From positions 53,360 through 117,359 of the forward strand of contig VTPC01003834.1 of assembly GCA_011009095.1 (NCBI GenBank): 64,000 nucleotides of DNA, written 5' to 3'. Made by a program: the position numbers and the translations under genes. Below, piece by piece: positions 45,110-57,139 of this stretch; position 1 is the first letter of the stretch, and each line of letters opens with the position of its first letter. This DNA comes from Ignelater luminosus. Lineage: Eukaryota; Arthropoda; Insecta; Coleoptera; Elateridae. Below the pieces are notes generated by a model, which saw nothing but the letters and a program-made list of their open reading frames with translations, had not been told where the DNA came from and did no database searches.

Positions 45110-47339
45110 CCCCTTAACGACACAACACGATTTTACTCGGGTTCGAGCTCGAGTGCGTTTTCCTGTAGCCCGAGTTAACTCGTGCAAAGATTCCCATCCT
45201 TATAGAGGCTAAGTTTGATGATATACCGACTCTAAATACATAACCCGAGTTATTTCGATCATGTTAATTTTAGGTTTTGCCAGTAGATGTTGATACCTGC
45301 CGTAAATGCAGGATCCGATTATATCGATCATGTTGATTTTTCTTCTTACCACTAGCCGCTGATCTAAGTTGACACCACGTGCAGTATTTAGTTTTTTTTT
45401 AATATAAATATTCTAGTGACGCCTATTTACTTCAAGTAGTGTGTAGTTTATATTATTATTATTATTACTATGGATAGTGAATATGATTATTCTGATGGTT
45501 CTGATTTAGAACTACATTTAGAAAAAAGTGGTAGTGAATCTTCAGATATAAGTGAATCTGATGTTCCAGTGGAATCTGATAATGAAGCAGATATTTCTGA
45601 CGCACGTGTTTGGTGTAAGAGGATATTTTACAATTTTTCAATAAATTTATAAATGATGAGATTATAGATTATATTACAAACGAAACAAACAAATATGCAA
45701 ACAAATGGTCTCGAATCAATTCGTCTAGTTCTAGAAACGTATGGAAACCGTTATCTTCGGATGAACTACGAATATACCTTGCTTTGGTTATACTACAAAG
45801 TATTGTGAGAAAACCTGAAATGAGGCATTATTGGTCCAAGAACCCTATTTTAGAAACGCCATTTTTTGCTAAATGTATGTCGCGTAACAGATTCGATCAA
45901 ATAAAGAAATACCTTCACTTTGTGGATGATGAGACTTATAATCCCGCTACACATCCGAATCCGAAACTAAACAAAATATTTCCTATTTATGAAAGACTTG
46001 TAGAAAGGTTTCAAAATTTGTGTGTTCCAGAGAAAAATATAACTATTGATGAAAGTCTTCTTTTATATAAAGGAAGGTTAGAATGGGTGCAATACATACC
46101 TCTAAAACGAGCTCGTTTTGGCATAAAGACCTCCCTATTATGTGAATCGAAAAGTGGATACGTTTATAATTTTGTCATTTATACAGGTAAAGGTACGATA
46201 CTCGATCCTGAATATAGTGCCCTTCCCGTATCATCGCAAGTTGTAATGACGTTAGTAAAACCACTCCTAAATAAAGGGTACTACTTGACAATGGACAATT
46301 TCTATAATTCACCACAACTAGCAGATCTTTTGGTATCTAAAAAAACTGACGTTTATGGAACTCTGCGAGCGAATAGAAAGGAAGTTCCAAAAGAATTGTC
46401 AACTATAAAAATCTTAAAGGGGGAAATTATTGGGTTCCAGAGAGGCAAAGTCTCAGTAATGAAATGGAAAGACAAGACAGAAATTTGTCTTCTTTCTTCG
46501 ATACATGGCGTGGAAACAGTAAACTTACAAAAAAGAGGTGAAACTATATCAAAACCCAAATTGGTTCATGAATACAACGATACAATGGGGGGAGTTGATA
46601 GAGTCGATCAATATCTAGCCGACTACACCCTACCAAGGAAAAGAGGCAAAAAGTATTATAAAAAGATCTTTTTTCATTTGTTCGACCTGGCATTATGGAA
46701 TTCTTTTGTTTTGTATTCCAAAACAGGTGGTACAAAAACTGCTTTAGAATATAGAATGGATATAGCAAAATTTATCATGGAAAAGTATCATCACTCAGAA
46801 TTTTGCTCTGCAACAGGTCGACCTAGTGTAATTCCAACACCACTGGGATTGACTGGACGTCATTTTCCTATATATATATACCAGGGACAGAAAAAAAGAA
46901 CAATCCAACGCGCCAGTGTGCAATATGTGCAAGAGTGCGAGATGGACGTGGAAAGAAAATTAGAAGAGAATCCAGGTATTACTGTCCTGATTGTGACGTG
47001 GCACTTTGTGTAGCACCTTGTTTTAGAGTTTATCACACAGTAAAAGACATATAAATAAACATGTAAGTGTAAATAAACATCATTTCGGTAAGCTAGATAT
47101 GGTTATATGTAAAATACAATTACATTTTACAAAATCTTCTTTCGTTTGTTTCTGCCCGAGTTAACTCGGGTTGCGGATATATAGTTTCTTTGATCAAGTG
47201 TTTTTTGCCGAAATAAGGGTTTTTTTTAATTTCCAAATTAATTCTATGTACTGGGCTTTATTATGTGTTCAAGAATCTACAATAAAAAAAAGTGAGATTT
47301 TTTAACCATCAGTTGCAAAATAAAGTGGTCGTTAAGGGG
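45110..47339 (+). mobile_element. piggyBac-family element, 2.23 kb
   Basis: Ends CCCCTTAACGAC and its inverse GTCGTTAAGGGG, flanked by TTAA on both sides (45106-45109, 47340-47343), the hallmark of piggyBac. Near each end lies the palindromic motif CGAGTTAACTCG (about 45174 and 47159), a plausible subterminal transposase site. The insertion splits the Tc1-like transposase gene; leaving out the element and one TTAA restores the Tc1 codons exactly. Confidence 0.95.
45470..47054 (+). pseudogene. piggyBac transposase, nearly complete, two lesions
   Basis: A DDD transposase that cuts and inserts at TTAA. The acidic, Ser-rich N-terminus (MDSEYDYSDGSDLELHLE and on) opens at 45470. Near 45610 the frame is lost and the linker usually found before the dimerisation and DNA-binding domain is short, so about 30 codons seem to be missing. 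The other frame then runs ILQFFNKFINDEIIDYI and on to the catalytic core (45784-46870): D89 in NITIDESLLLYKGR, D171 in YLTMDNFYNSP and D272 in MGGVDRVDQ (numbered from 45784), all three intact. A slip in the TA-repeat at 46869-46880 moves the Cys-rich tail to another frame, where CAICARVRDGRGKK, YYCPDCDVALCVAPCF and YH keep every Cys and His to the stop at 47054. Confidence 0.9.
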
Positions 47340-47930
47340 TTAAAATGCATCCTTTATATTTGGATAAAATCTTCTCATATAGTTTTCTTGTTCGACTTTT
47401 TGCTATTGAATTCTTCTTTTTATTCCTGTTTGGCACTTTCTTTACTTTTTTTGTTAAAATATTGCACTTCTTTTAATTCTGCTTATATTTGACGAAACTG
47501 TTTGAAATCTTGTTGCAATTTCTCCGACAGAAGTATTCCGATGCCTATTATAATATGATATTATCTTTTTCTCCCAAGTAACATTACCTCGTTCCCTTTT
47601 TTCAGTAGCAGATTTCCTTTCTGTTGTTTTAGTTTCCCTCTAACGTTTAATTATATCCGAGACCGTAGTTCTTGGCATATTTAACGCTTCAGCAACTGCT
47701 GAATATGTTTTATTAGGATTACTTAAATAACTGGAAATCACTTTTCTTCTATTAATTTCTTCTTTTGATACCATTTTCTTGAAAATTGCAGCTACTCAAA
47801 CTAACACCTCAATTATACAAATTACAGATTATGAATATGATGTTTGGTAAAAACGAAAGAATCCAAATCAAATAGGTGACTTTTATAAATTGTTTTTTTA
47901 AATGACGGATTTATGAGAGAACACGCTTTA

Positions 47931-49174
47931 CAGATAAAGTGGGTTCTAAAAAGTACCACAGTAAGTAAAAAATTTCTATACAGGGGTTCTCAAAAAATAA
48001 TGTTGCGTTTTCGCATCAATGGCAGAATATGGGGTAAATACTATTATTTGACACATAAGCTCAAAAATGTAGTGTTTATTTTACTTCTAAAAACATAGTT
48101 TTGTGACAGGTCACATATGAAAGATTATTGTCTATGTAGGTCATTAAAACATGCAGGATGAAGATGCACATCACACTTTGTACACATATAGTCATGTATA
48201 ACTACGTCACTCCGCAATACCATGACAAACATGATAAAGTCTGAGTATTTGTTACAAATATTATAATTATTGTTGTCAATCAAAGTCTAACAATTAGAAA
48301 TACTTGTTTTATGAATCTTTGGCCTCAGAATATTGCAACGCAACACTATCTCTGACAAACAGAGATTACTTTATTGATTTCATGTCCGGATGAGCTCAGT
48401 ACTGTATTAATTTCCAAATTAGCAATCACTCACAAGTAAATACTAAATTCAAGTCTTTGATTAACAACTACTTCAAAATTGTTTAAAAGAAGTTCTATTT
48501 TAAAAGTGTTTTATAAATAATCACCTTCATAGTGGTAATAAATAAATAATTTTTTCTTTACAAAGTGTTATTATTCAATAAAAGTAACTATATGCACAGT
48601 CTGACTTTTGATTCTACATCTTTTCCTCGATTTTTCTAAATAGGGAATAATGCTGTAAGCGACCGTATCTTTTCTCATTTCGTTAGGTAATTCGTTTTTG
48701 GTTGGTCTATCTCTTTGGCCTTTTAGTTTCATCTTGATTTTCCTCTTTAGTTTTACCTCCTGATTTGATTAGTGCCATAACCATAGAAGAACAAAATTAG
48801 AGCTAAGATATCTTTTTATCGTTGGCAGTTTTATACAACAGTTGACTAAACACTACCAATGCAATTTATAAAAAGAGGCCACCACCACTTTTTACCTCTA
48901 ACCTTTATTCGGTAGTTAGCTACACCATATCGTGCAAATTCACACCATCTACATTTTTATTATATGTATTCTCTTACCACTAAATGTAGATATTTTAAAA
49001 AAGCAAAGTTTCATTTGGCATAAAAGATACAGAACAACAGTTTAAGAAATTCCGGCAAATAGCTTCAAAAAGCACCGGTTAGTCGTTACGACTTTAATAA
49101 AAAAAAACAGATTATCATTATGGTAGATCAATTATTTACAAATATTAAGACAGTTTATGCAATGTAATACATAA
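47931..49174. other. no gene recognised
   Basis: AT-rich spacer between the Tc1 element and duplication copy 2. I saw no coding exon, element end or RNA gene. Confidence 0.4.
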
Positions 49175-50235
49175 TTAAAAAATTAGGCGATAAAGGTAAT
49201 AACATACATTAAAGCAAAGGGCAGAAACAATTCATCTAGGGATTATTATCGCAGTTTTTGTTTTCAAAGAATGTCCATTCACCTGTCAAAGACTAAATTC
49301 AGTGTGAACAGCAGTGCCATAAACCTGTGCCGACAGAAAAGGTTCAGAAATACCAATTTACAAACTACGATTACAATAACTGTGTGTTAAGTAGACTAGT
49401 TAAAACAGTAAGAGTCAGTTTCAAAGGGTTTCCTTGTTAGATACTGTTGTTTTCATAAGTATTTTATTAAAAGTTTATTTATGATCCGATTCACCTTCAA
49501 TTTTAAAGGGAACCGAATATTTCAGGTTTTCGGATTATTTCATTGTGAAATCGTATAGGTTAGGTTTCCCTAAAAGTTTATTATGCAAATCAATAGCCAA
49601 AAGCGTGTAATACTTAATAATCAATAATTAAAAAAATTATTAAAATTTTCTTTGGTTTTTCTTAGTATCAAAGATTCAATGAACGGATTTGCCTCGGTTT
49701 AACTTATTAGATAAAGTGTTGGCTGTTTTTATAAATATTTTATTATTCCTGCCTGTTACATCTTTCACTTTATTTCTTATTACGGCCTGTTTTACAGTTA
49801 ATTTTTCAACACATCAACAACCCCTTCAAACTGGTGGTTTCTAAACTGTTTATACGCGTATATTCTTGAATAGTATTAATTATATCTCTGCTGTTCTCTT
49901 ATACAATCCAAAATAGGCATAACATAACTATACTTTCATGGGTATACTGTTTAAAATTATCATTATCCCTTTCCACGCTTTTTAAATTTTGTTTTCAAAT
50001 ACGACTTCATTCACTCAACGTGTCTTTAACTTTAGTGATACAGGTTAATAATCTTCGGAAAACAAACTTCATCTCTTAGAACAAGTATCCTGTATTTTAG
50101 AACTGTAAAATAAAATAATTAGATTTAAAATAACAGCGGGTGCAAATACCTCTACACTGTTAGAATGACCTACGACGAATATAACGTTTTTTTTCTATTT
50201 CCTATTTAAGACTGAATAGCAACGAACAAGAAATC

Positions 50236-50478
50236 ATGGAAAACGAAGAAGCGGAAGAACAACTAAAGGTTATACCAAAAACCTTAAGCTATCCCCTTTC
50301 TATCATTGAAGCTCTAGGACTGTACTCTTCAAGGTAGTCGAAACTGGTAGCCATTTTGGCGAAGATCTATGCATTTGTCTCCGCATTTTTTATGGTCGTT
50401 ACTTTGACACAGTTTATAGGCATACAGGATATAGTTGAATTTGCTAATAATATGTCAGCACTTAGCTCATTTACGCAG
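50236..50478 (+). CDS. odorant receptor copy 2, exon 1 (nonsense codon)
   Basis: Same 81-codon exon as at 8574, same GTAAGT donor. It differs by AAG to TAG at codon 34 and a few missense changes (E15K, I55V, A56T, I58T). The first membrane segment follows the stop. Confidence 0.8.
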
Positions 50479-51164
50479 GTAAGTACAAACTTATATTTAC
50501 TGCAAATAATCGACTTTTGCAGCGTCCTTTACTTGCACTTAACTACTTTTTTCGTTTTTAGAAATTTAAACAAATTAACGTAACCACCCATTATTAACTG
50601 AACATTTATTCGCTTAAATATCGTTTTTCGTCGACCTTATTAGAAAGTTGACGATTGTATCTGAGCGGGATTAATTTCTCCTCCCTGTTGTTCAATCTTT
50701 ATTTGAGTTTTTTTTCGTATACGTTTTGGATAACATGAATACCTTTATTTAGATTTTTGATAAATTTTTTAAGGTCGAAGAAAAAATCTACTTGAAACTC
50801 TCGAAGAAATTGTCTTTTTTCTTCCTCACATGCTTTGTTTTCCTCTCCTTCGGATCGTGAAATAAATGACACACGCGAGAAAGAGAGTATCACTTTCTGC
50901 CCTTGTAACACAAATGACTACCATTACACAAACATTCACGAACAAAATTTAACAGCTATATACAACAACATTATTATTTTGTGCTTTGAGTGTCTGCTAT
51001 CCAAGTTAACATTATTCTTTATAAAAATAAATGAGTTGATCGATAACTTAGTAAGAGTTGTCAGTCGAACATGGTCCAAGTATGAAATGAAGTATTAGAT
51101 AAAAAAAAAAACCTTTATGCAATAGAAAAGTAGAATTGTAGCAATTGAAACAACAGAAAATATA

Positions 51165-52606
51165 CAGGGTCGCTAAAAAATATGGAAATACGCTACCCCC
51201 GCAGAAACAGTAAGAGATAGACAAATGAAATTTGGAGAGTTTAAAGTAGGTATTTGTTGCCATGTTTTGCAAAAAGAATTAAGATCAAATCTTCAATCGT
51301 TTTTCCGTACGGTCGCCATCTTGAATTTCTTTAAGTGGATCACCCTGTATATGACCCCATATCTCGATAGGGATTTTAAAGGCAAATTCAATAATATAGG
51401 GTTGCTATACCTATCTTGAACGGTTTTGGAGATAATCGCTATTCTTTTGTCAGGGGTTTTCTTATTAAAAAGTATGGAAACACGCTGCTACTGCTAAAAT
51501 GGTAAGAGATAGACAAATGAAATTTAGAGATCTTAAAGTAGGCATTGTTTGCCAGGTTTTACGAAGAGAATTAAGATCAAATCTTCAATTGTGTTTTTGT
51601 ACTGTTGCCATCTTAAATTTCTTTAAATGGACCACCCTGTATATGACCCTATATCTCGATAGGGATTGTAAAGACAAAGTCAATAATATAAGGGTTGCTG
51701 TGTTTATCTTTAAAGGTTTTGGAGATAATCGCTATTCTTTTGTTAAGGATTTGACTATTAATTTTTATCAAAATCGAGTTACCCGTGAAACAGCAAAGGC
51801 AATGGAACTAAAAAAATGGTGTGCGATTGTTTCATAGGTAATTAAAGTAAAAGAAAATCGTATAGACTTTGCCCTTAGCCTACTTATTTAAAACAATAGA
51901 TCGGTGCTAGAACAAACTAAAAAGGTGGAATAAGACCAAATAGTGACAAACTGATAATAACAAAAACACAATATAATCGGGCGGAACTACTTGCATTACG
52001 AATCCGTCCTTGAAGTTAAGAAATCCTTGATAAAAGAATAGAGATTATCTCCAAAACCTTTGAAGATAAGTATAGCAACCCTATATTATTGAATACGCCC
52101 TTAAAACCCCCATCGAGATATGGGGTCATATACAGGGTGATCCATTTAAAGAAATCCAAGATGACGACCGTACGGAAAAACAATTGAAGATTTGATCTTA
52201 ACTCTTTTTGCAAAACATGACAAACAGTACCTACTTTAGGATCTTCAAATTTCAATTGTCTGTCTCTTACCGTTTTTGCAGGAGCAGCGTGTTCCATACT
52301 TTTTAATAGGAAAACTCCTGACAAAAGAATAGCGATTATCTCCAAAACCTTTCAAGATAAGTATAGCAAACCTTATATCATTAAATCTGCCTTGAAAATC
52401 GCTATCCAAATATGGGGTCATATACAGGATGTTCTATTTAAAAAAACTCAATATGGCGGCCGTACGAAAAAACAATTGAAGATTTGTTTTTATTATCTTC
52501 GTAAAACATAGCAAAAAATACCAACTTTAAGCTCTCTAAATTTTATTTGTCTATCTCTTACCGTTTCTGCAGGGGTAGCCTGTTTCCATACTTTTTAGCG
52601 ACCCTG
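51165..52606. mobile_element. family A palindromic MITE, two units each way
   Basis: 1,442 bases between CAGGGTCGCTAAAAAATATG and the reverse complement of CAGGGTCGCTAAAAAGTATG, with TA on both flanks (51163-51164, 52607-52608). The left half has two direct units (from 51165 and about 51470), the right half two inverted units (about 52016-52310 and 52311-52606), around a centre of about 170 bases. It lies in intron 1 of receptor copy 2. Copy 1 has the uninterrupted site (AAAATATATGTAG, near 9498), so the insertion is younger than the duplication. Confidence 0.85.
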
Positions 52607-52887
52607 TATGTGGCAAGGTTGGAATTCATTTCAAAAAGACATTTATAAAGTTTTGCGCCACCTGCTGTTTGCATTATAATTAATAGAATTTTCATAACTC
52701 ATTTTCATATGCTTGCTTCAAGTACAAGTTGATTATACGAGAAGGATTTTCAAGGCGGATTAGTTAGTTTTTTATAAAGAAACATTATGATCTGAACATT
52801 GATTTAAAGAAGATACAATAAAAATAATGTTAATTTACACGGCTCCTGCGGGATAATGAGGCAACGTCGCATAGGCAGATTATTAAA

Positions 52888-53656
52888 TTTAAATTCCCCG
52901 TATAAAACTCCCTGTATTCCAATTCCTCGCATAATTTCTTTCGCATAGAAATCTCCTCGCACAGAAAAGTCTTCGCATGGAAAAATACTCGCAATGGAAA
53001 CACCTTCGCATGATTATACGTCATAATTAGTCATAAAGCAAGTAATAAATTTGTAAACAAGAGTAGCTTACAGTAAACTACTATTTTTTTATGAAGGCAA
53101 CAAAATTATAAATACAATTTATTTAAAGAAAATAAAGGATGTAAAAATAAATAGTTGTCAATAATTAGTTACTAATAATAAGTGTAGTTAATGATAATTA
53201 AAAGCCTAGTAGAAAAAATAAAATGCGCTGACTAATGTTAAAAAACGAAATTTCCCTTGGAAAACAGCGACTTCTCATTAGCACTAGTCAAGAGATACTA
53301 AAACTCTAAACATCAAAACAAATACCAACATTTATGCAATGTACCTTAAATGGCAGAGATGATAAGTAGTTGGTTTAACTTGTAATAATATTGACATAGC
53401 TATTTTACAATGTCGACACAGTATTATTTTAAAAATTAACCAGTGTCCGGTATATTCGTAGGTATCTACAATTTAGTGGTTGATATCATTAACATACGAG
53501 GGTATTTCCATTGCGAGTACTTTTCCATGCAACAACCTTTCTGTGCGAGAGGTTTCCTGTGCGAAGAGTTTTACATGCGAGGGGTTTCCTGTGCGAGGAG
53601 TTCTACATCCAGGGGAATTATAGAATACGGGAAGCTTTATGCGAGGAAGTTGGGTG
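52888..53656. mobile_element. foldback-type element with short tandem units, copy 2
   Basis: Matches 9803-10746. The right arm (53500-53656) shows the units best: GTTTCCTGTGCGAAGAGTTT, ACATGCGAGGGGTTTCCTGT and so on, about 15-16 bases each. The open frame across it with repeated CARGFLCEEF-like peptides follows from the tandem repeat and is not a gene. Confidence 0.58.
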
Positions 53657-53724
53657 CTACGATTTATTAAGTACAATACCAATTTTGGGGAAAACTAATT
53701 AACACGTTTAATAGTAGATAAATA

Positions 53725-54340
53725 CAGGGTATCCCGTAAATACCAATAAAGCTTTAGGTAGCAACCTTCCTTAACCTCTTAAGATGCCAAAATTGAAAAC
53801 ACGAATGTTCCAACGTACTAAGATTTGTCAAAAGAACCAAAAAAAGAAATTTAAATTTGGCAACGCTGCTGCTAGCAAATACAGAATTATTCGAATACAG
53901 TAATTAAAGTATTGCAAGAAATCAGAAATTTATAAATTTTATTCCAGTGATAATGGACCATAAAACTGTCAAAACTTGAAAGAATTACTGGCAACTAATG
54001 TCATCGGATTTATTAGTACATCCAAGACTTGCATGTTCGACATATCTGTTTTTTCGTAAGAATTCAAATTTTAACAGCATCTTCAGAAACAGACATCTAA
54101 CAGTTCTGTGTTTTATCAGGGGTAATTGTTGTTTCGACAGATTCGTTTGTTGAATTGGTAATGGCTTCATTTGGATTCGATTCTTTGGTTTATATTTATT
54201 TAGTGTTAAAGAAGTTAACTTCAGACCACTTGTACAAGAAAACTAAGCTGAGGAGAAATTTTGTATTTGCAGGTTTGCAATAAGCATTCATAGAAGAAGA
54301 TGTTTACCTGAAGCTTTATTGGCATTTACGGGACACCCTG
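53725..54340. mobile_element. MITE family C, copy 2 (intron 1)
   Basis: Left end CAGGGTATCCCGTAAATACC, right end GGCATTTACGGGACACCCTG. Same place in the receptor intron as 10812-11407. TA precedes it; the right flank is TTA. Confidence 0.72.
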
Positions 54341-55511
54341 TTAATGTTAAATGTTTGTTAAAAGTAAAATACTATTAGACAAAGACAAAATAAAAATTAA
54401 AATGCTGACCTGAACAATAACCAAAAGGTTTCTTTCACATTAGGTAATGTGTACAGTCAAAACTACATTGGTAGTAGTAAAGACTTTAACTATGACAGTA
54501 TTATAGAGCATAAAATTCTACGTCGATTGAGTACCTAGTTGTTAAATTTTGATCATCGGGTGTAAGAGGAAGATCACGTGGAAAATTGCCTATTTTTATC
54601 CAAAAACGTTTCTATTCTGCTTGAAGTAACCTTAATCTTGTAATAACTTGCTCAAGAATTAAAATTCAAAACATTGGTTTAAATAAAAGTTGTAAAGCAT
54701 TTAATTAGCTTTACAAAGAGCACCAACATTTTTAAAATTGATTGTACAGCTCTTTATCGGCGACGTTTTAGCCAACAAGGTCGACAGCTCTAAATACAAG
54801 TATACTACACGTATACATGTGGTGATTATTTGACTATTATCGATTTATTTCAATCGCCAACCATGTCATCTCCTCAAAAACAACTATATGCCAACCACAT
54901 CATTCAAAGAATATTTCTAATGATTTGCAATAAATTAATTAATATTTACTGATTTAGAATTAGTTAATTATGCATGATTTGAAGACGCAAGAAAATATGT
55001 TTCCAGAAAAACGTATTCATTTAGAACTTCAACTGAACAAAAAGAGGCAGCGTGCTGGGCCCATAACCAATTGGCATAAAACCCAAGTAGACAATAGTTA
55101 TGGTATAACAAATTATAGAGATAATATTAAATTAAATAAAAAATGAACTTAACAAGAAGACATTTTTAGAGAACTCACTTAAAAAATGAAAATTCCAACA
55201 TACGTTTTGTTTTTAAAGCATGTTTGGTTTGGTTTGATGGTTGTTGTGGAGTTAATAATGGTAGTTTCAAACGTCAGAATATAATAAACGCCATTTAGAT
55301 TGTTTCTGTTTTAATCAAACAATAATTATCTACGTAATAAGAATAACTAAAACAAAGCGATACTTTATAGGACGAGCAGGACACTGTGCAGAAAAATAAT
55401 ATTGCAACGTCTAGGTTCACTATTATATAATCACATAAATAACTATTAACTTGTATGATACTTTACTGTAATGTTTTAATAATTAAAAATCAATATTTTT
55501 AATGGTTTTAG

Positions 55512-56002
55512 TTGCTTGGAAAAATTATCCTTATCGATTATTATCAAAATGATTTTGTGGAATTAGTGGAAGGTGCAAGAAAATTCTGGAGTTCTAGCGG
55601 ATGCGATAAGTCAACTCAAATTAAATTAAGTAAAGCATCTTCTACCATACTAAATTTAGAAAAGCTATTTGCCCCATTGTCATTAACTGCAGTCCTATTT
55701 ATGGTGATGAGTTTATTTTTCGGAAGCTCTTTACCGCTTGGTGTGTGGAATGTGGAAGGACACAAAGTTTTTTATTACTTTGTATTAGTGTTTCAAATTC
55801 CTACACTAATATTTTGTGTCATTTTTATTTCCTCATTCGATTGCACATTTTTCGCTTTCTGTAGTGAACTTGTAAAACAATTCAAAATTCTGTGTTATAA
55901 ACTAGAGCATTTGAAAATAAATGGTAATAATAACCAACAAATGGAAAAGAATTTTCTTCGTAACATGAGGCGTTACATACAACACCACGTCTTCTTACAA
56001 GG
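55512..56002 (+). CDS. odorant receptor copy 2, exon 2 (open)
   Basis: 491 bases from TTTTAG to AAGG/GTAAAG, giving LLGKIILIDYYQNDFVEL to YIQHHVFLQG in one frame. It contains membrane segments 3 and 4 and the SSLPLGVW loop. This open version shows what copy 1 exon 2 lost through one extra T. Confidence 0.87.
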
Positions 56003-56067
56003 GTAAAGACAACAATTCGGTTAATACATTTCTTTCTTCCACAATGAATTAAAAAGGTCTTTTGCAG

Positions 56068-56169
56068 ATTTATTCAAGAATTTCAACGACTATATTCTAT
56101 GGCTTTATTGATTGAATACTTTACCACTTCTCCGATAACATGCGTGGAAATGTATGCAGTAACGGAAAG
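56068..56169 (+). CDS. odorant receptor copy 2, exon 3
   Basis: 102 bases after TTTTGCAG, ending GAAAG/GTGAGT: FIQEFQRLYSMALLIEYFTT then SPITCVEMYAVTER. Phase and length equal those of copy 1. Confidence 0.82.
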
Positions 56170-56179
56170 GTGAGTCCTG

Positions 56180-57139
56180 TACAAATCATTATTAATTTTC
56201 TCAGGGTCGAGTTTGTGTCTGTTGTCACTTCAAGTTACAACACAAGTGAAACTCTTTAGTCGCGACCATACAACATCAATCTAATACACTACATAGCTCA
56301 ATAATCAAATGTAATTTGAAGAAGTAGGTTAGAATGTTACAGGTACAAAATCGAGTAACTCGTTATACAGTACTAATAACACGACTTAAAAAATTTGGTA
56401 ATAACACATAAGTAACGATACATAAACCGTATGATTAACTGATGAGTAACATCCGGCTATCCTGACTTCTCTCGACATCCTCGAGTTTATCCCGAATTCT
56501 AGAGTCTTTCGGTGTTCTGAGACGAGAAGCATCAATAAAAGTGGCAGATCTATTGCTATTATTTAGTTAGTAATTCTTGTGCTCTATTTAGAGCTCTCAG
56601 ATGGTTGTACTAATACAGTTTGTTCACATAACTAATTATTCCTTTTTTTTTAAATTATTTACTGTTTGTTTTTATGTTCTAGTGCTGTATTTCTATGCGG
56701 TTGATTATTTGACTTGTTCAATTTTTTTTAGTATTTTTGCGTTGTTTATTTTTGTCTTTTGTTTATTAAATTTACTTATTTTGTTCTTTATTTTATACTC
56801 ATGCCTGGACTACTTTCTGCTGAGCATTTTTTCGATCTATTAGTTGATCAGGGTAACCTGTAAAACTATTAGATACGTTTTCTTCTAGTACTGCTTCTTA
56901 ATACCCCTTAGTTGATCGACTGCGGCATATTTTTACCCAAGGTAATAACTATCTACTCACGTTATGAATTTTATAGATGTACGAGGATCCTCCCTGTTGC
57001 ATAAAACGTTTTTAAAATCATTATTAGCTAATGGGATGTTAACTTTCAAATTATTTATTATTATTAATATCTGATTGTAGAATTCTAAATTAGCTTCTAA
57101 ATTTTACTACTTTTGATTGCTTAAGACTTGATAACGTAG
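56180..57139. other. receptor intron 3, copy 2; no gene
   Basis: Sequence shared with copy 1 around both sides of the empty site of the 2-kb LTR-like element (56269-56283). The T-rich frame at 56601-56843 is low-complexity and differs in copy 1, so it is not called. Confidence 0.5.

Larger units (their letters stand above)
44560..47774 (-). pseudogene. Tc1-like transposase, interrupted by piggyBac and decayed
   Basis: Starts at the minus-strand ATG at 47774: MVSKEEINRRKVISSYLSNP, then NKTYSAVAEALNMPRTTVSD, an HTH domain. A stop (TAG) follows IIKR, and the frame changes before PNRNKKK and RTRKLYEKILSKYKGCIL. There the piggyBac sits, precisely at TTAA. On its other side the gene goes on with MDDETYVYGDHRQIPGPRFYN (first catalytic Asp). 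Further down, past a likely internal loss, come FWPNLAS and LNPPNCPEIKSIEKSWAICK with the third acid (Glu), and the end NFYRNK. The PPNCPE-IEKSWA pattern marks an IS630/Tc1-type DDE transposase. Confidence 0.8.
44425..47928 (-). mobile_element. Tc1/mariner-type element split by piggyBac
   Basis: Inverted ends share GTGTTCTCTCATAAATCCGT then CATT, just inside 44425 and 47928, with TA on both flanks (44423-44424, 47929-47930). Without the piggyBac insertion it is about 1.27 kb, normal for this superfamily. The broken transposase gene lies on the minus strand. Confidence 0.85.
50236..56169 (+). pseudogene. odorant receptor gene (7tm_6), copy 2, exons 1-3
   Basis: The paralogue of the receptor at 8574. 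Exons 50236-50478, 55512-56002 and 56068-56169 have the same phases (0, 2, 2) and splice sites as copy 1. Exon 2 is open throughout, with SSLPLGVW, FDCTFFAFCSELV and KQFKILCYKLEHLK. Exon 1 has TAG at codon 34 (50335-50337), where copy 1 has AAG (Lys), so a normal product would stop after 33 residues. Exon 4 is not in the window: the shared sequence is cut by the gypsy element at 58270 and exon 4 would lie beyond it. Proteins differ at few positions from copy 1, and the gene is recently dead, or alive in another allele. Confidence 0.85.

Noticed and set aside
45470-45652. Separate small acidic protein gene
   Set aside because: It is the N-terminus of the piggyBac transposase, which goes on in another frame.
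53443-53702. Cys-rich repeat protein (CARGFLCEEF repeats)
   Set aside because: The repeats come from the tandem units in the foldback arm; three frames are open for the same reason.
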